The notes: generated from the letters alone by a model not told the origin. Shown: positions 19,776 to 32,149, numbered from the stretch's first letter. The stretch: DNA of 64,000 nucleotides from Shinisaurus crocodilurus (GCA_021292165.1 CM037879.1:115021359-115085358), one strand, 5' to 3'. Program-made: numbers and translations.

Positions 19776-20035
19776 TTTGGATAACTTTCAAAGGGGATTA
19801 GACAAATTCATGTGGGTAAGGCTATCAATGGCTACTAGCCATGATGGTTATATGCTACCTCCAGTATCAGAGGCCGTATGCCTATGTACATGACCGGCAG
19901 GGTGCTCTTGTATTCCTCTTCTACTGAAGGGTTTCCCATGGGCAGCTGGTTGGCCACTGTGTGAACAGAATGCTTGACTAGATGGACCCTTGGTTTGATC
20001 CAGGATGGCTCTTTTTATGTTTTTATATTCTTATT
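19776..20035 (+). mobile_element. CR1/L3-type LINE 3' end
   Basis: Contains the characteristic words aaaggggattagacaaattc, caatggctactagccatgat and cttgactagatggaccc before a ttatgtttttatattctt end, which mark a CR1-group 3' terminal region. Only the 3' untranslated part is present, as expected from 5' truncation. Confidence 0.7.
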
Positions 20036-20230
20036 GTAACTTGTTTTGCTCAAAAAAAGAAGAAGTATTGTTGCCACTTTGCTATGTGGTATAGTCCTAC
20101 CAAGTGAGTAGAAAAACCTTACCCCATCCACCCCTGTTTCCATGTTGCCTATCAGTTGCACAAGTATGGTAAGATCTTCTTCATATCTTGACAAGCCAAT
20201 ACTGAGTACAGACCACCAGCTTGCCAAGTA

Positions 20231-20477
20231 CAGTAATACCTTGGATTGCAAGTAACTTGGTTTGAGAGCGTTTTGCAAGACAAGCAAATTTTTAAATATT
20301 TATTTATTTTTTACTTGATATACAAGCGATGTCTTGCAATACAAGTACTGTAGTACGGCTTAAATTAAAAATCTCTGTACAAATTTTTTTGGGGGGGATT
20401 TCATTTTGATATAAGAGTGTTTTGGATTACAAGCACGTTTCTGGAACGAATTATGCTCTCAATCCAAGGCATGACTG
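20231..20477. mobile_element. Tc1/mariner-like MITE, copy 1
   Basis: The termini cagtaataccttggattgca and the inverted caatccaaggcatgactg are flanked by TA on both sides (20229-20230, 20478-20479), the mariner target signature. Both terminal repeats continue inward with ttgcaagacaagc-type arms. The same family recurs at 56328 and encloses the 57077 element. Confidence 0.75.
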
Positions 20478-20479
20478 TA

Positions 20480-21239
20480 GTTACATGCACAACATGGTAA
20501 GTTACCACTTGATAAATGCTAATCTGTATTTATCCTTAGTGCTAGACAGAATTAAGGGGATCCATTGTCGTCCTGCCAAATATATTTCAGTGAAGATTAA
20601 TTAAACACATGTTGGCCAGTTTCAAATAATGATAATTACATCCTGTGTCACATCTACACAAATAAAGTAAGCCAAGCGAGCCAAACCAACCCTTTTATAC
20701 TGCTTTTGAATAATACGTTCATTGAAGCTTTGTTGTGTCATTTTACCTTTCATCTTCCATGCTCTCCCGTTGTTTGACAAACACATTTGTATGTCTCTGA
20801 AGCAATTGATTAGGTGCATTTTAAATAAATCATATTAAGTGTGCTTTAATTCCCCCCCCCCCTCAAATATTTCAGGTCAAATACTATTGGGACCAAAAAA
20901 TAATAATAACATGGGGTACTTGTTTTAGCTTTGTTGTTTATGATATACAAGTAAAATTATTCGCCTAATTTGCATTGGAATTTTTTTGAGGAAATTTTCC
21001 ATAACATTTTCCAATTCAAAATTATCCAGAAAAGCCACATCATTATTTACCACAACAAATGCTCTTCAAATAAATTGTTCTTGTTGATGTTGTTGTTGTT
21101 TGTGTGCAATTCAGACTAGAATATAATAAATGTTAATCCAAGATCAGCACAGCAAAGGTTTTCACAGACTCTCCCCCTAAAATGGAACTATGTTTGTGTA
21201 ACATTTCCAATATTTTTTATTTTCTCTACATGTTTCTGC

Positions 21240-21276
<37 letters not shown>

Positions 21277-22072
21277 CTGATGATATAAAGAAGATAAATT
21301 ATAGGACCCAAGAAAAACTTTTCTAACAGTTGTCATAGAGGGATAGCTTCACTATACTATGATGTCTCCATTTGTTCCATGGCATCTCTGACTATCAAGC
21401 ACTTCATAGATGGATGACTAAGAAAAGCTTTTGCCATTTGCCCTGCTCCTGTTCAGTTACGTAAAATAGAATAAAAGAATAACATGAAATAAAATAAATC
21501 CCAGGTTTCTGGAGGCCAGCAGTTATCTGCACAAGCTTCAATCCCAAATTCTTTTAAGGGACACAACACATCCATTTATACTGGATCCTAAGCTTTTTTA
21601 AGTGATTTAATGGCTGTTAAACTTCCTAAAAGAATTGCTGGACAGTGTATTGGCCCTACCTGCAATCTTGTTGTTGCTGTTGCTTTATACCCCTCACAGC
21701 TGTAAATCTTTTATATGCATTCTGAAAAATAAAGCAGAAGAAATGAAAAGTCTCTACAAGGTTGGAAGTGGGGACTATTAAGCCTGCATGATCTCCAGGT
21801 TAAACAATAGTGGGCGGGCATTGCAGAGAGGTGGGATTGTTTAGCAAGGGAACAAAAAGCTCAGATTCTCATTGTATAAAATATAATTACACATCACCAG
21901 TAGTAGTTAGAATGAAAAGTGATCTCTTTGTCCAGTCAGCCTGGGAAAGCATGGCTCCATTAGGAGCCTAATGATTAATTCCAGCTGTTGCTGCAATTTG
22001 ATTGGTTGCCATTTAGAAAATTTATCTCTGTAAAAATAGTAAAGAGAAACAGAGTGATGCTAGAAGGAAGAG
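20480..22072. other. Unassigned stretch with (GT)n
   Basis: AT-rich without a recognised family. It includes a (GT)15 tract at 21243-21273. No coding potential. Confidence 0.4.
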
Positions 22073-22076
22073 AGAA

Positions 22077-24407
22077 ATGCTCCCCCCGTCATGGAAACAG
22101 TCCTTGACCATTTTAATCCCGAAACCAAGGAAGGATTTAGCAGAACCAGGTTCTTATAGACCAATATCATTAATTAATCAAGATGCTAAACTATTGACAG
22201 CAATTTTAGCTAGAAGAATGAATAGTTTTCTAAATAAGTATATAGGGATAGATCAATGTGGGTTTATTCAAGGAAGACAAATGGCAGATTTAACAAGAAG
22301 GGTTCTGAATATAATTTATTTAATAAAGAAAAATAATTTGAAAGCGGGGGTTCTTGCATTGGATATTTTTAAAGCCTTTGATTGTGTGGAATGGCCTGCA
22401 TTAAAGATGTTAATAAAAACTATGGGGTTTGGAGAAAAATTTATAGGTATTACTAACCAATTATATACTCATAATGTCACGTCGGTAATTGTAAACGATG
22501 GAATAACAGAAACTATTAGCCTAGGCCGGGGAACTAGACAGGGTTGTCCCCTTTCCCCAGTATTATTTGTGTTAGTTATGGAATTGTTAGCGAATTCGAT
22601 AAGACAGGAGAAGAAATTATTGGGGATAGGAATAGAGACCAAATGTAAGATAAACCTTTTTGCAGATGATATCTTGTTAACATTAGAACGGCCTATAGAA
22701 AATTGGGATTGGATAGAGAAACATTTAGATGAATTTAGAGAAGTAACAGGGTTAAAAGTTAATTGGGATAAATCGGAGATAATGACATTTAATTATAGTA
22801 AACTGGAGGAAAGGGGATTTAAACAAAGGGGAGTGGATATAAAGATAAAAAATATAATTAAATATTTAGGTATTGATATATTAAAAGATTTGGATAAAAT
22901 AGGGGAATGTAATTTTAAAAAACTAAAAGATGAAGTTAAAAATCAAATAGAGGATTATAAAAAATTGGGATTATCGTGGTTTGGTAGGATAGCTTTGATT
23001 AAAATGAAGATTTTACCGAAGTTTAATTTTTTATTTAGAATGATACCATATAAGATATCAGAGAAAGAAATTAAAGAGTGGCAAGTAATGTTAAATAGCT
23101 ATTGTAATGGGGGGAAAAAATCAAGGATTACTAAGAATAGATGGTATAAAGCTCAAAAAATAGGGGGACTTGGTCTCCCTAATTTAAAATGGTATTATAT
23201 AGCTAATCAACTTAGATATATCATGGATATTATTGTTAGAAAAGATTTTATGTGGTGGGAAATAGAAGCATTTGAATTGGGTAATAGGGTGGATAAATTC
23301 TTATTTACAAAACAAGGACATATTATGACAAAAAGATTAGAAAATCCCTTTTTAAAAAATATGTTAGAAATTTGGGGTAGAAATAAGGAAATATTTTTAC
23401 CAGGTATATCCCCGCTTACTCCAGTGGTGGTTATGGAAGATTTTCCCGAGAATGTTAGACATTTAGAACGAATTTTTAGAGAGAAAAAGGTGATAACTTT
23501 AATGGATTGGCTGGAAAAAATGGAGACAAGACAGCAAATAATTGATAGGGTTGGGGCAGGAAGAATTTCTTGGTTAAATTTAATTCAATTAGTACAATGG
23601 GGTAAGAAATGGAAGAGAAGACATGAGCATGAAAGGGATTTCACTGCATTTGAGCAGGTGGTTATGTCTAGAGAACTTGTAGAAGGAAATGCATCAGCTA
23701 GGGGTCTTACAAAGATGTTATATAAAATGTTGCAGAAATCAGAAGAGCAAGCAGAAAATCTTAAAATAGTTTGGGATACAGAGTTTGAAGAGGAAATATC
23801 AAAGGATGAGTGGAATAAGATTTGGGATAGGCGAATATTGAAAAATATGTCTGTAAGAATTAAAGAGAATTTTTATAAGCTGATTTGGAGATGGTATTTG
23901 ACCCCAGTGAGATTAAATAGAATAGATAATAAATGTTCTCCAATGTGTTGGCAAGGATGTCAGGAATTGGGTACATATGCTCATATGTGGTGGAGTTGTA
24001 AAAATGTAATGGATTTTTGGAAAATGATTTTTGAGGAAATATCAGAAATTGTTGGAGTTGATTTAGAGGTATGCCCTAAACTAGCTTTGCTAACAATAAC
24101 GGAAAAGGTGATCGGTTCACAAAATGTTAAAGAATTAATTATAAATTTGTTAACGGCAGGTAGACTAATGATAGCAAGGAAATGGAAAATCCAGCAAGTT
24201 TTCACTATTACTGAATGGTATAAGGAAGTATGGGATATGGCTTTGAATGATATGTTGACTTGTAATATTAAATGCAAAAGGGGTGAATTAAAGAAAAATA
24301 ATTTTAAGGATATTTGGGGTTTATTTTTGGAATATGTGTTTAAAAGGGGGAAAGGGAGTTTACCCTGTCAAGATATATTGTATTTTTGGAATAATGAACA
24401 ATTATAG
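22077..24407 (+). pseudogene. L1 ORF2 protein, N-terminally truncated but open
   Basis: The 776-codon frame covers most of reverse transcriptase and the whole C-terminal region. RT landmarks are LALDIFKAFD (Asp about 96), RGTRQGCPLSP and the FADD box (residues 195-198). Near residue 622 a Cys/His knuckle (CWQGC, then H and C) precedes the C-terminus. The apparent ATG at 22077 belongs to the target duplication, so it is an accidental start. Complete ORF2 proteins are about 1,250-1,280 residues, so about 500 N-terminal residues including the endonuclease are lost. The 3' end has a short UTR and an AATAAA-like site before the A tail. It cannot retrotranspose by itself. Confidence 0.85.
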
Positions 24408-24532
24408 AGTTATTGGATTGTTTGGTCCCATGGTGATGGGAGCACAATATTAGTTATGTGTGTATGTTATTTTCTTTGTATTGTTTTTAAAAAAAAAGAA
24501 TAAAAAATATTAAAAAAAAAAAAAAAAAAAAA
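22081..24532 (+). mobile_element. 5'-truncated L1 retrotransposon
   Basis: A 2.45-kb insertion ending in a poly-A tail and flanked by an 8-bp duplication agaaatgc (22073-22080 and 24533-24540). It begins inside the RT domain of ORF2, so ORF1, the 5' UTR and the endonuclease are missing. The lack of any stop in 776 codons suggests a fairly recent insertion. Confidence 0.9.
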
Positions 24533-24540
24533 AGAAATGC

Positions 24541-24787
24541 ACATATACAACTTTATTATTAAGAATGCTGTTCCTAATATCAATCCCTAGTTGTAATGTA
24601 TTAATATCGGGGCAGTTATTGATTACATCACAATGCTCAAACGAGAAATAAGATACAGCTTTTGATCTGATAACAGTACTGTAATTGTTGCAAAAAAAAA
24701 AAAAAAAAAAAAAAGCACAGAGAGCCAAGAAAGTTGATTGTCAGGATGACTCCTGACCTTTAAGATTTGCCAGCTACTATCTTTCAT
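24541..24787. other. Unassigned stretch with poly-A
   Basis: Includes an A run of about 23 at 24691-24713 that may mark another short retroposon tail. No family assigned. Confidence 0.4.
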
Positions 24788-25160
24788 ATAGGGCTTCTCT
24801 ACACAAGGCATTTATTATGCGCCGGTGATTCTTTACTCACAGTGGTTTGTGGTGGCTTTACATGACATTGTCATCTTCCAGGGCCTCTCCCATGCTTTCC
24901 AGGCATTTCCCTGCTGTTTTTTAGAATGATAATTAGCTATTATTTAGCTATCGCGCTAAAACAAGCATGTGTATATCCACAGTTCTGCTATACTGCAGTG
25001 CCTCCTTGTGGTTGTGTAATAGGACATATAGGAAGGCAGAGAAAGAAAATCCCCAGAAAAACAACCATGTGTAAAGGATGCTTTCTTACTCCCGCAAAGA
25101 AAACAGAAGAAGACGCCTTAGTAAAGTGTCTGGTTAAATGCTTCATGTAGAGAAGCCCAT
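24788..25160. mobile_element. MITE with gggcttctctacac termini
   Basis: The ends gggcttctctacacaaggca and the inverted counterpart tgcttcatgtagagaagccc are clear, and the flanks share ATA. GGG...CCC ends with a short TSD would fit PIF/Harbinger, but the target is not the standard TWA, so the superfamily is tentative. A relative with agcttttctacac ends is at 28082-28409. Confidence 0.6.
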
Positions 25161-26688
25161 AGAGAGGAGGTGAGGAAATCTCTTTTTACCTTCCTTATTG
25201 TTCTGGAGTTTGTGTCAATAGCTTAGAAAACACAACTACAAATGGTTATGTGGCTAGTTCGTAGGGCAAGTGGGCGTTGTCAACTCTCTGATTTGAGAGT
25301 GTTCATTTGGCCCTGCAACGCTGTACTGGGAATTGCGGAAGATGGCGAGGAGTACAGGAGTGTTGTACAGAGTTCTGCCTCTATGCTCTGGGTTTGCTTT
25401 AAGAAAGTAGGTTTGCTTTAAGAATCAGCAAATGGCCTTGGCTACTTGCCAAGCTGATGCAACATGCAATCAAGAGCAACTCACCTGCGCGTGATCTGGC
25501 TGCTGGCCAGAGGGATGACACTGCAAACAGCACAGGTGCTAACAATGAAGCACGAGGTCTGCAATCCAAGAAGCTTGGTGCTATTTAAGAAGAGCAAGTG
25601 CAGACTGAGGTGGTTGTTAGTGGTAGTTGTTGGCGAGAGTACGGTGGTCGTTGGTTGGTTGCGTGTGAAGTACTGAAGAACTGGAAGGAGCGAGGAGGAG
25701 CAGAGGACGCTGTGCAGAGAGCCTTGCAGAAGTCCAATGTGGAAACCCAATACCCAGGCGGAGAGCTACTGGACTTAGCATTCGGGTTGATTGAACAGTG
25801 ACTGTGCTGCTAAGGGGTGGGATTTCCATCAGGGAACTGGGGATAACATTGTTGTACTTGTTTATTGTAAAGTTGAGCCACATGTTTGGCTTTGACTTCC
25901 TGGAGGAGTATTTATTATGGTCAGAAAACCCCTCAAAAAACCTTTGCCAATCCCTTTTGGGGATCCTGTGGCAAAACAAACGCCTTGCTGGTATTTGACC
26001 TTGCTTATTACGGACTTTGCTCTTTGCCTCTGGCCCTGCAACACTGTGCCGGTATTTGCCTTCACCTGTTTCTGACTCTGCATTCGCCTTCGTTCTGCAA
26101 CACCTCTGTTGTCCCTGGCCCCAGCATGCCCTCCCCTCATATGTTTGCTGCCTATGTCCCGGAACTGATACCCTCTCTGCAGGTAGCGAAGATGGTTGAC
26201 AACCCCAGCAAACTTGTCAGTCACAGGAACCAACTTACCCCACTGCAGCCAGGTAGCAGAAGCCAACTTTCCCCTCTACATATAGTCTGAATGACAAGGT
26301 AAACATGAAGCAGATGGGTGACTGAAAGGAGAGAGGGGAAACCATCAGAATTCTGGTTAGCTGAATTCATTTTTCCTTTCCAATCTCACACTCCATCAAG
26401 GGAAGATGGAAAAGGATCCAAGGGAAGAAGAATGCAGGATTCTCCAAACCCTACTAATTTAATCCAATCTCAACATGCCACTCCTCAGCTCCCCAGTGGA
26501 AACAGCAGTATAAGAGCCTTGCCTGCCAACTTTGTATTTCCTCCCTTCCTCCCTTTTTACAGCCTGAAGGAAGGCTGCCATGTACACAGACATGGGTGAG
26601 TGCAGGAACGCCTTCCTAATCTTTCTTTGTATTCCATTTGCCCCCTTTTCTTCTTTCCTTTGAAATGCTGGCATTTCCTATTTCTTTC
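25161..26688. other. Unassigned moderate-GC stretch
   Basis: Around 25260-26290 the sequence has higher GC and several medium frames on both strands with no recognised motif. It could be an old LTR or leader of an unrecognised retroelement, but I found no terminal repeats. No gene supported. Confidence 0.35.
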
Positions 26689-26689
26689 A

Positions 26690-27384
26690 TCTATATATAT
26701 AAAAGAAGGTGTCCTGACTGACTGACTGACTCATCAACGCCCAGCTCAAGCCGTTTAATCTAGGAACGTGAAATTTTGAAGGGACATTGCTTTTATGATG
26801 TAGACCCCCACTAAGGAAGGATTTTGGGAAATTCCGTCCCTGAGGGGGTGAAAAAAGGGGGCAAAATCACCCCACTCTCATATCTGCAGTTCTGAAAATA
26901 GGCCTCACCTCATAATTGCTGCAGGAGCCAACTTGCTGCAGGAGCCAATAGCAGCAGTTATGCAAATGGCCCACACTTAGAATGTTCATATGAATTCCTG
27001 CAGGGGCCAATAGGGCTGGGTATGCAAATCTCCCCTAGGCCATTTAGAATGTTCTCTGAGGGGGTGAAAAGAGAGGGAAACTTTTTAAATGACTGACTGT
27101 TGTGTGTGGGGGGGGGCATCGTCGCATAGGCTCCATCACGTTTTGACGGATCTATCCCAAACTTGGCATGCTCACTCTTCATCACCTGTAGACTCTCAGG
27201 ATTAACCTGATTTTTCTTTAAGAACAGATATTTCTGTCACAAAAGATTTCTGCTGCCAGCACCCAGCCTAAACGTTACACTTTCAGTCAGAGACACTGCA
27301 TCTTTTCCATACATCATGTTTCTTTTAAAAACAATTATACCAAATCCTAAAATCCACGCGAGCACAGTTGCGGGCAACAGCTAG
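26690..27384 (+). mobile_element. Helitron-like element, copy A
   Basis: Begins TCTATATATATAAAAGAAGG after an A and ends gcgggcaacagCTAG before a T, i.e. inserted between A and T, with a small stem (agttg/cagct) just before CTAG. These are Helitron terminal rules. It carries a (GACT)n stretch near its 5' end. No Rep/helicase coding remains, so it is non-autonomous. Copy B at 17562-18151 is in the other orientation. Confidence 0.75.
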
Positions 27385-28081
27385 TTCCTCATATAAACAA
27401 GCTGCACTTTGCTGGAAAACCACAAAGGTCCATGTAAGCCCTGGATGTTGGAACGCCAAAATGTTTGGTTAAGCCACAGTAACTGCTCAAGTGACCTCTC
27501 TGCAGCTTGCTTCTGCCTGCGCTGAGCCCTTGATGCACAGCACAGGCCCCTAATAACACTGCTGAAATGGCAAAAGATTTTAGTTAAGCAACCCCTTCCT
27601 CTCCGGGGCCTAGATTTGTACTGTCTAGGTATTGATCCCCTTCCCCAAATTTGATGTTCAACAGCAGAGGAAAAGGGGAGGGAAACAAATTTGTATTGCC
27701 CACAGACAGGAGGCACAACCAAACCCCAAATGCTAAAACAAGCCATTTACTAAAAAGATAAATAAACAATAAGCACACTTCAATGACACATTTGAATATA
27801 ATATTAACACATATAAATTTATTTATTTATTTATTTACATTTATTAATCGCCCATCTGGCTGACAAAAATAAACAACTTCATACAATATTAAGATGTATA
27901 ACCACCTATAAATCCTAGTTGTGTGTGTGGGGGGGGTCCCCTTGTGTCAATCAGCTGATTTTTGGGGCTGGATTAAATCAAGTTGGAGACTCAAGTAGGG
28001 TCAGGAAACCAGAGAAACCTGTTCAGTGGTGCGCATGGGGAAGAGTCCTGATGTAGGGGAACAATGGCTGCCCACTCTTAC
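27385..28081. other. Unassigned stretch with a LINE/SINE-like tail
   Basis: At about 27815-27865 a (TTTA)n stretch precedes ttaatcgcccatctggctgac, which looks like the inverted tail of a retroposon. The rest is unrecognised. Confidence 0.4.
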
Positions 28082-28409
28082 AGCTTTTCTACACAAGGCT
28101 GTTAATCTGCCATGTCTACTTTTGGTTTTGTCACAGAATTGAGATCTGAGCACTAGATGAAGACCGTTTCCTTTTCTACTACTTCTAGGTGTTACTGTGG
28201 AATAGCGCAATTACACAAGTGGAAAATGTGTTTTCTTTCACTTTCACAAATACCGCATTTTCCCTGCTCTAAAAAAACCCCCCTCACTTTGAGTGCTGTT
28301 TTAAAACAGAAGCAAAACTGGAGGGTCACAACATTGTCTAGAGAACCCTTGAACAACTTTGGGTAGGGAATGAGAGAGTACAATAAATGTCTCGTGTAGA
28401 AAAGCTCTA
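28082..28409. mobile_element. MITE with agcttttctacac termini
   Basis: cagcttttctacacaaggct and the inverted ctcgtgtagaaaagctc bound this element. The flanks are TTA and TAA, which would suit a Harbinger-type TWA target with one mismatch. It is related at its ends to the element at 24788. Confidence 0.5.
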
Positions 28410-28769
28410 ATTCTCTTCTCATTTTTCCTGTCTGTGGGTTAAGGAAGCCAGATGAACCTGTTTAGCAGGGTGTTCAGTAGAACAATTCAAATGTGGGGGG
28501 ACATTTGAATTTGAGGGGGGTCAGTGGCTTCCCTCCCTCTGGTGTTCTTCTCTTTTCTATACTCGGTCAGCTTCTTCTTGCTGTACACTCTCCTCTTTCC
28601 TCTTTATCTTCTCTCTCTGTCTCTCCATAGGATTAGAGCCAGGCAGGCTGCTTTAGCATTCAGACCTCCCGACCACTCCCTTTCTCCTCAACCCTCTTCC
28701 ACTTCACTTCCCCACACCCTGTCAATAACAGATGGCAGCATTCTTCTCCTTTCTTTCTGATTAGTTACC
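28410..28769. other. Unassigned pyrimidine-rich stretch
   Basis: Rich in TTCTC and CTCT words, with no recognised family and no gene. Confidence 0.35.
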
Positions 28770-28777
28770 CTCTAAAG

Positions 28778-28912
28778 CAGTGTTCTCCAACCTTGGGTCC
28801 CCAGATGTTTTTGGCCTACAACTCCCAGCATGCCCCAGCTAGCTACGCTGGCTGGGGCATGCTGGGAGTTGTAGGCCAAAAACATCTGGGGACCCAAGGT
28901 TGGAGAACACTG
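28778..28912. mobile_element. Near-perfect palindromic hAT MITE
   Basis: The whole 135 bp folds on itself: cagtgttctccaaccttggg pairs with cccaaggttggagaacactg, and the arms continue through gtttttggcctacaactccc to a short loop. It is flanked by the perfect 8-bp duplication ctctaaag (28770-28777 and 28913-28920), the hAT signature. The very high arm identity suggests a young copy. Confidence 0.9.
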
Positions 28913-28920
28913 CTCTAAAG

Positions 28921-29538
28921 AGTTCTCTTTCCACCCTCTCTCCTGCCTCCTCTTTTGTGTCAGTTTCCCTCCTGTGACTGTTTTAAAGAACTGGAAAACT
29001 GGGGCTACAGTTTAACCAGAAGCTGCATTTTATATTCAAGATCGTCAAAGACTGAAATGTTGACTGCCCTAATGTATAAAAATAATAATAATGGGCAAAC
29101 ACCACTACCTGAATTCTAAGGTGAGGCGCCAAATACATGCCTTTTATAAATCTGTACTTCACAAATTTCTGTGAACTTCTCATTTTCACAGTTGTAAACA
29201 GAGTTTCGAAACATCACCCTGGAAATTGTATACATATATCTAATTGCCGATAGGAGGCTCAGAGCAAAAGATCGAGCAATTTCACAGCAACACCTGTTGG
29301 ATGCTCCATATACAATCCTTCCTGACCATCAATATAAACAGCATACTGCCCAAGTGCTGGATTTGGGGATCTAGCCATCAAAATCAGCCCAAACCACCTG
29401 ATTGTATATATGGTTCCTCATCCAGGAAGCGGGGGGGGGGGGGAGAACCTGCCTGTGGATTGCTCGTGCTAAATGGGTCCAGCATGTTGTAACAGCTTTC
29501 ATTAAATTCTGTACAGTTTTTGGTGCTCAGCATCTACG
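28921..29538. other. Unassigned stretch
   Basis: No recognised family; a G run lies at about 29429-29442. No coding potential. Confidence 0.35.
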
Positions 29539-29968
29539 TAGAGATGGGTGAGAAATTAGTTTCAATTTAGTTTTGACCAGAATTTATCCAGCTCACACCT
29601 CCCAGAACTGAACGCATACCTGAATACAATCTGCAGTTTGAAAACCATACATTTCCGAATTTGCAATGTCATTCAAGCAGCAACAAAAATGCATCAAAAA
29701 ATCCATACATAAAATTTGCATAAGTTTTTAAAAATGTGCATAACCACGCTTTGGTCAATGGAAGAAAAATATGTACAATTCAGAAATGTGCACAATTGAT
29801 GAGTAAATCAATTTGAAGAAATGTGCACAAAAATACGTAAGATTTCTTGTGCAGCCCCACTCCCAAAGTCACAATTCAATACAGATATAAGTTGGATTGG
29901 AATGAGCTTCAGGACTGAAATCGGAGAACCTCGACGAACTCAAGTTTTGCTGCGTCACACATCCCTTA
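29539..29968. mobile_element. AT-rich hAT-like MITE
   Basis: The ends tagagatgggtgag and gcgtcacacatccctta are approximate inverted repeats of the tagggatg type. The interior has repeated tgtgcacaaa-like words, and the right part (ggaatgagctt, acctcgacgaact) resembles 49640-49718. No target duplication was found. Confidence 0.5.
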
Positions 29969-31228
29969 TTAAGGGACCCTATCAAATAATATCAGTTCAG
30001 CAATCTCAATGTTGCAAATACATGAAAATTGAATTTTTAAAAAATCAGATAGAATTAATTGTTTTCTTTACCTCTACACTTGGATGTGTTCACAATTTTG
30101 AAAAGTAAACACCTCTAAAGAAAACCTTTTCTCTTAAGAAATATATACAGAACAGCCATATATTTTAAGTTTGCAGATAAACATTTCTCAAAATATCTCA
30201 TTTCCATTTTCTCCCCATACAATGAAAATATACAAAGTGGGAGGAACTATGTAATGCTCTGTGGGACACATTATTACATGCTAAATTTATGCAAATGAAT
30301 GAAGCATTTTATCTCAGTATAACTAAATGAGTAACTGCTCAGTACTATAATTACCAATAATTTCAAAAGCACATAATCGAAGTTCACTTTTCAAAAGAAG
30401 AAGAAAAAAATCCTATTAATGTGAGAAAATTATTTCATGGGTAAAATGGCCTTAATCAAGCTTTACTTTAGGAGTCTATATATCATCTCATTAATATGCT
30501 GCAACTCAGTTACTGGATAAGATTTTCATCTATCTGTTGCAGTTTACTTGGGCTGAATATTTGAAATCATTTTATTCAACATTTGTTTTCTTCTACATTT
30601 CTTCAACTCCTCTCCCCACCTGCCCCCGAAGGACTGGGGAGAACTTATTAAGTACTCTGCTATAAAGAATTTAGCAAGCTAATTTTCTTTCCATGGTGCC
30701 ATCTTCTAGAAAGAAGTGGGCTAACCTACCTGGGTATCTCTCATATTTTCATGACAAATGTATTATTAATGGGGAAATAGCCAGAGGTTAGTGACATTGG
30801 ACGGTAATAGGCTTCCATGCTGTGTATTCAGCAAACATTGCATTGTCAAAATGAAAAACAAGCAAGATCAGACATCTGGTATGCACTGAAGATCATCAGA
30901 CAAAGATCAGCCCAGCATCTGATTGCTTTTTAGCAGCGTGTTGGCTGAATGCCAAAGAAGCTTCACCACCACCTCCCTTTCCTGTAGGAAAGAGAGGCAT
31001 GGAGCATGCTGGCTCGGCTGTTGCTCAGCCAAGGTGTTTGGAGCACCTGTCCCATGGCATCATCTTTAGCAGGTGATGACCAAAGAAAGGGTCATCATGG
31101 AGCTTCATGTTTTGACCGCTCTTCCTTGGGAGGATCAGCTGGCACACCTTTTTTAGTCTTCTTTTCACCACTAGGTGAACATCTTTGTATTTGCCCAGTC
31201 CTTCTAGCATATCTCCTAGTTCTTTAAA
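29969..31228. other. Repeat-poor AT-rich stretch, candidate conserved element
   Basis: No repeat family recognised. 30240-30620 has aaatttatgcaaatgaatga (octamer-like) and many TAAT words, as in developmental enhancers, but this is composition-level evidence only. No reading frame of interest. Confidence 0.3.
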
Positions 31229-31314
31229 GGCTGAAATCCTATACACATTTACTGGGGAATAAACCCCATTGAATACAATTGGCCAGATTTATAGACATGT
31301 ATAGGACTGCAGCC
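31229..31314. mobile_element. Short MITE (ggctg[a/c]aatcctatac family)
   Basis: ggctgaaatcctatac and the inverted gtataggactgcagcc form a 16-bp terminal repeat with one or two mismatches. The centre reads ttactggggaataaacccca. Related copies are at 19031-19110 and 55671-55753, with a fragment at 51251-51302. Confidence 0.65.
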
Positions 31315-31600
31315 TTTGCTGATTATTTACACTCCGGGCTGCCTCAAGATATTCTGGTGACTGAGACAGAGGAGCAAGTGGTGCCTCTCTCCCCCAGTCA
31401 AGGTGCTGAGTACCCTTGAATATGTACTGAGAAAGGAAGGCTGAAGGCTCCTCCTCCCTCTACTGTCACCACCACCAGCCATTCCAGCAGGCTGTGCAGA
31501 GGGAGAAGAGAGGGAGCGCAGGGCCACTCCACCAGCCCTGCCAGGAGTATTCATTAATATTCCCCCTTCTTCCCTCCCCATTCCTTTTTCCTTGTGTGTT
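31315..31600. other. Unassigned stretch
   Basis: Moderate GC, no family recognised. Confidence 0.3.
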
Positions 31601-31712
31601 GTGTCTTTTTAGATTGTAAGCCTGCGGGCAGGGACTGTCTTGTTAATTGCTGTAAACCGCCCAGAGAGCTTCGGCTATTGGGCGGTATAAAAATGAAATA
31701 AATAAATAAATG
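31601..31712 (+). repeat. Retroposon 3' tail (agattgtaagcc...ggcggtata, AAAT tail)
   Basis: The words attgtaagcctgcgggcagg, aaccgcccagagagcttcgg and ggcggtataaa with (AAAT)n end match a common squamate retroposon tail, probably LINE-derived (BovB-like ends look similar). A second, interrupted copy is at 44880-44911 plus 45722-45743. Confidence 0.6.
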
Positions 31713-32141
31713 TTTTATTTAAGTAAAGCAAACATATTCCATACTACTCTGCAGCCTGTCTCCTCTTCCCATAGAGCCAAAGGCATGCCACCCGGCCCAA
31801 CTCAAAGAACTGAGGCAGGTCCAGACTCCAGAGATAAATATTTGCGTTTAGGTGCAGCCTATCTTATGGATTTATGTGCACTAACACACACACACACCAC
31901 CACCACCACCACCACCATTTTTGCACACTGTAATGATCAGGCAAAAGAGGTTCCTACAGCCCTTCCCCCTGTTGAATGTACACAGGCAAAAGCATGTTTT
32001 CCAAGAATCCTAACTATTGTTCTGAGGGGTGGAGGCTAAACTGGTGCCAAGATTGTTTCAGTTTTAAGTGTTGGGGATTGCCAAAAGAGCTGGGAGAGGA
32101 TATAGTGATATATTATCTCTCCCCTCTTGCTTTTGCAAGTA
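31713..32141. other. Unassigned stretch with (AC)n(CAC)n
   Basis: Includes a compound simple repeat at 31880-31917. No gene. Confidence 0.4.
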
Positions 32142-32149
32142 CACACCAG

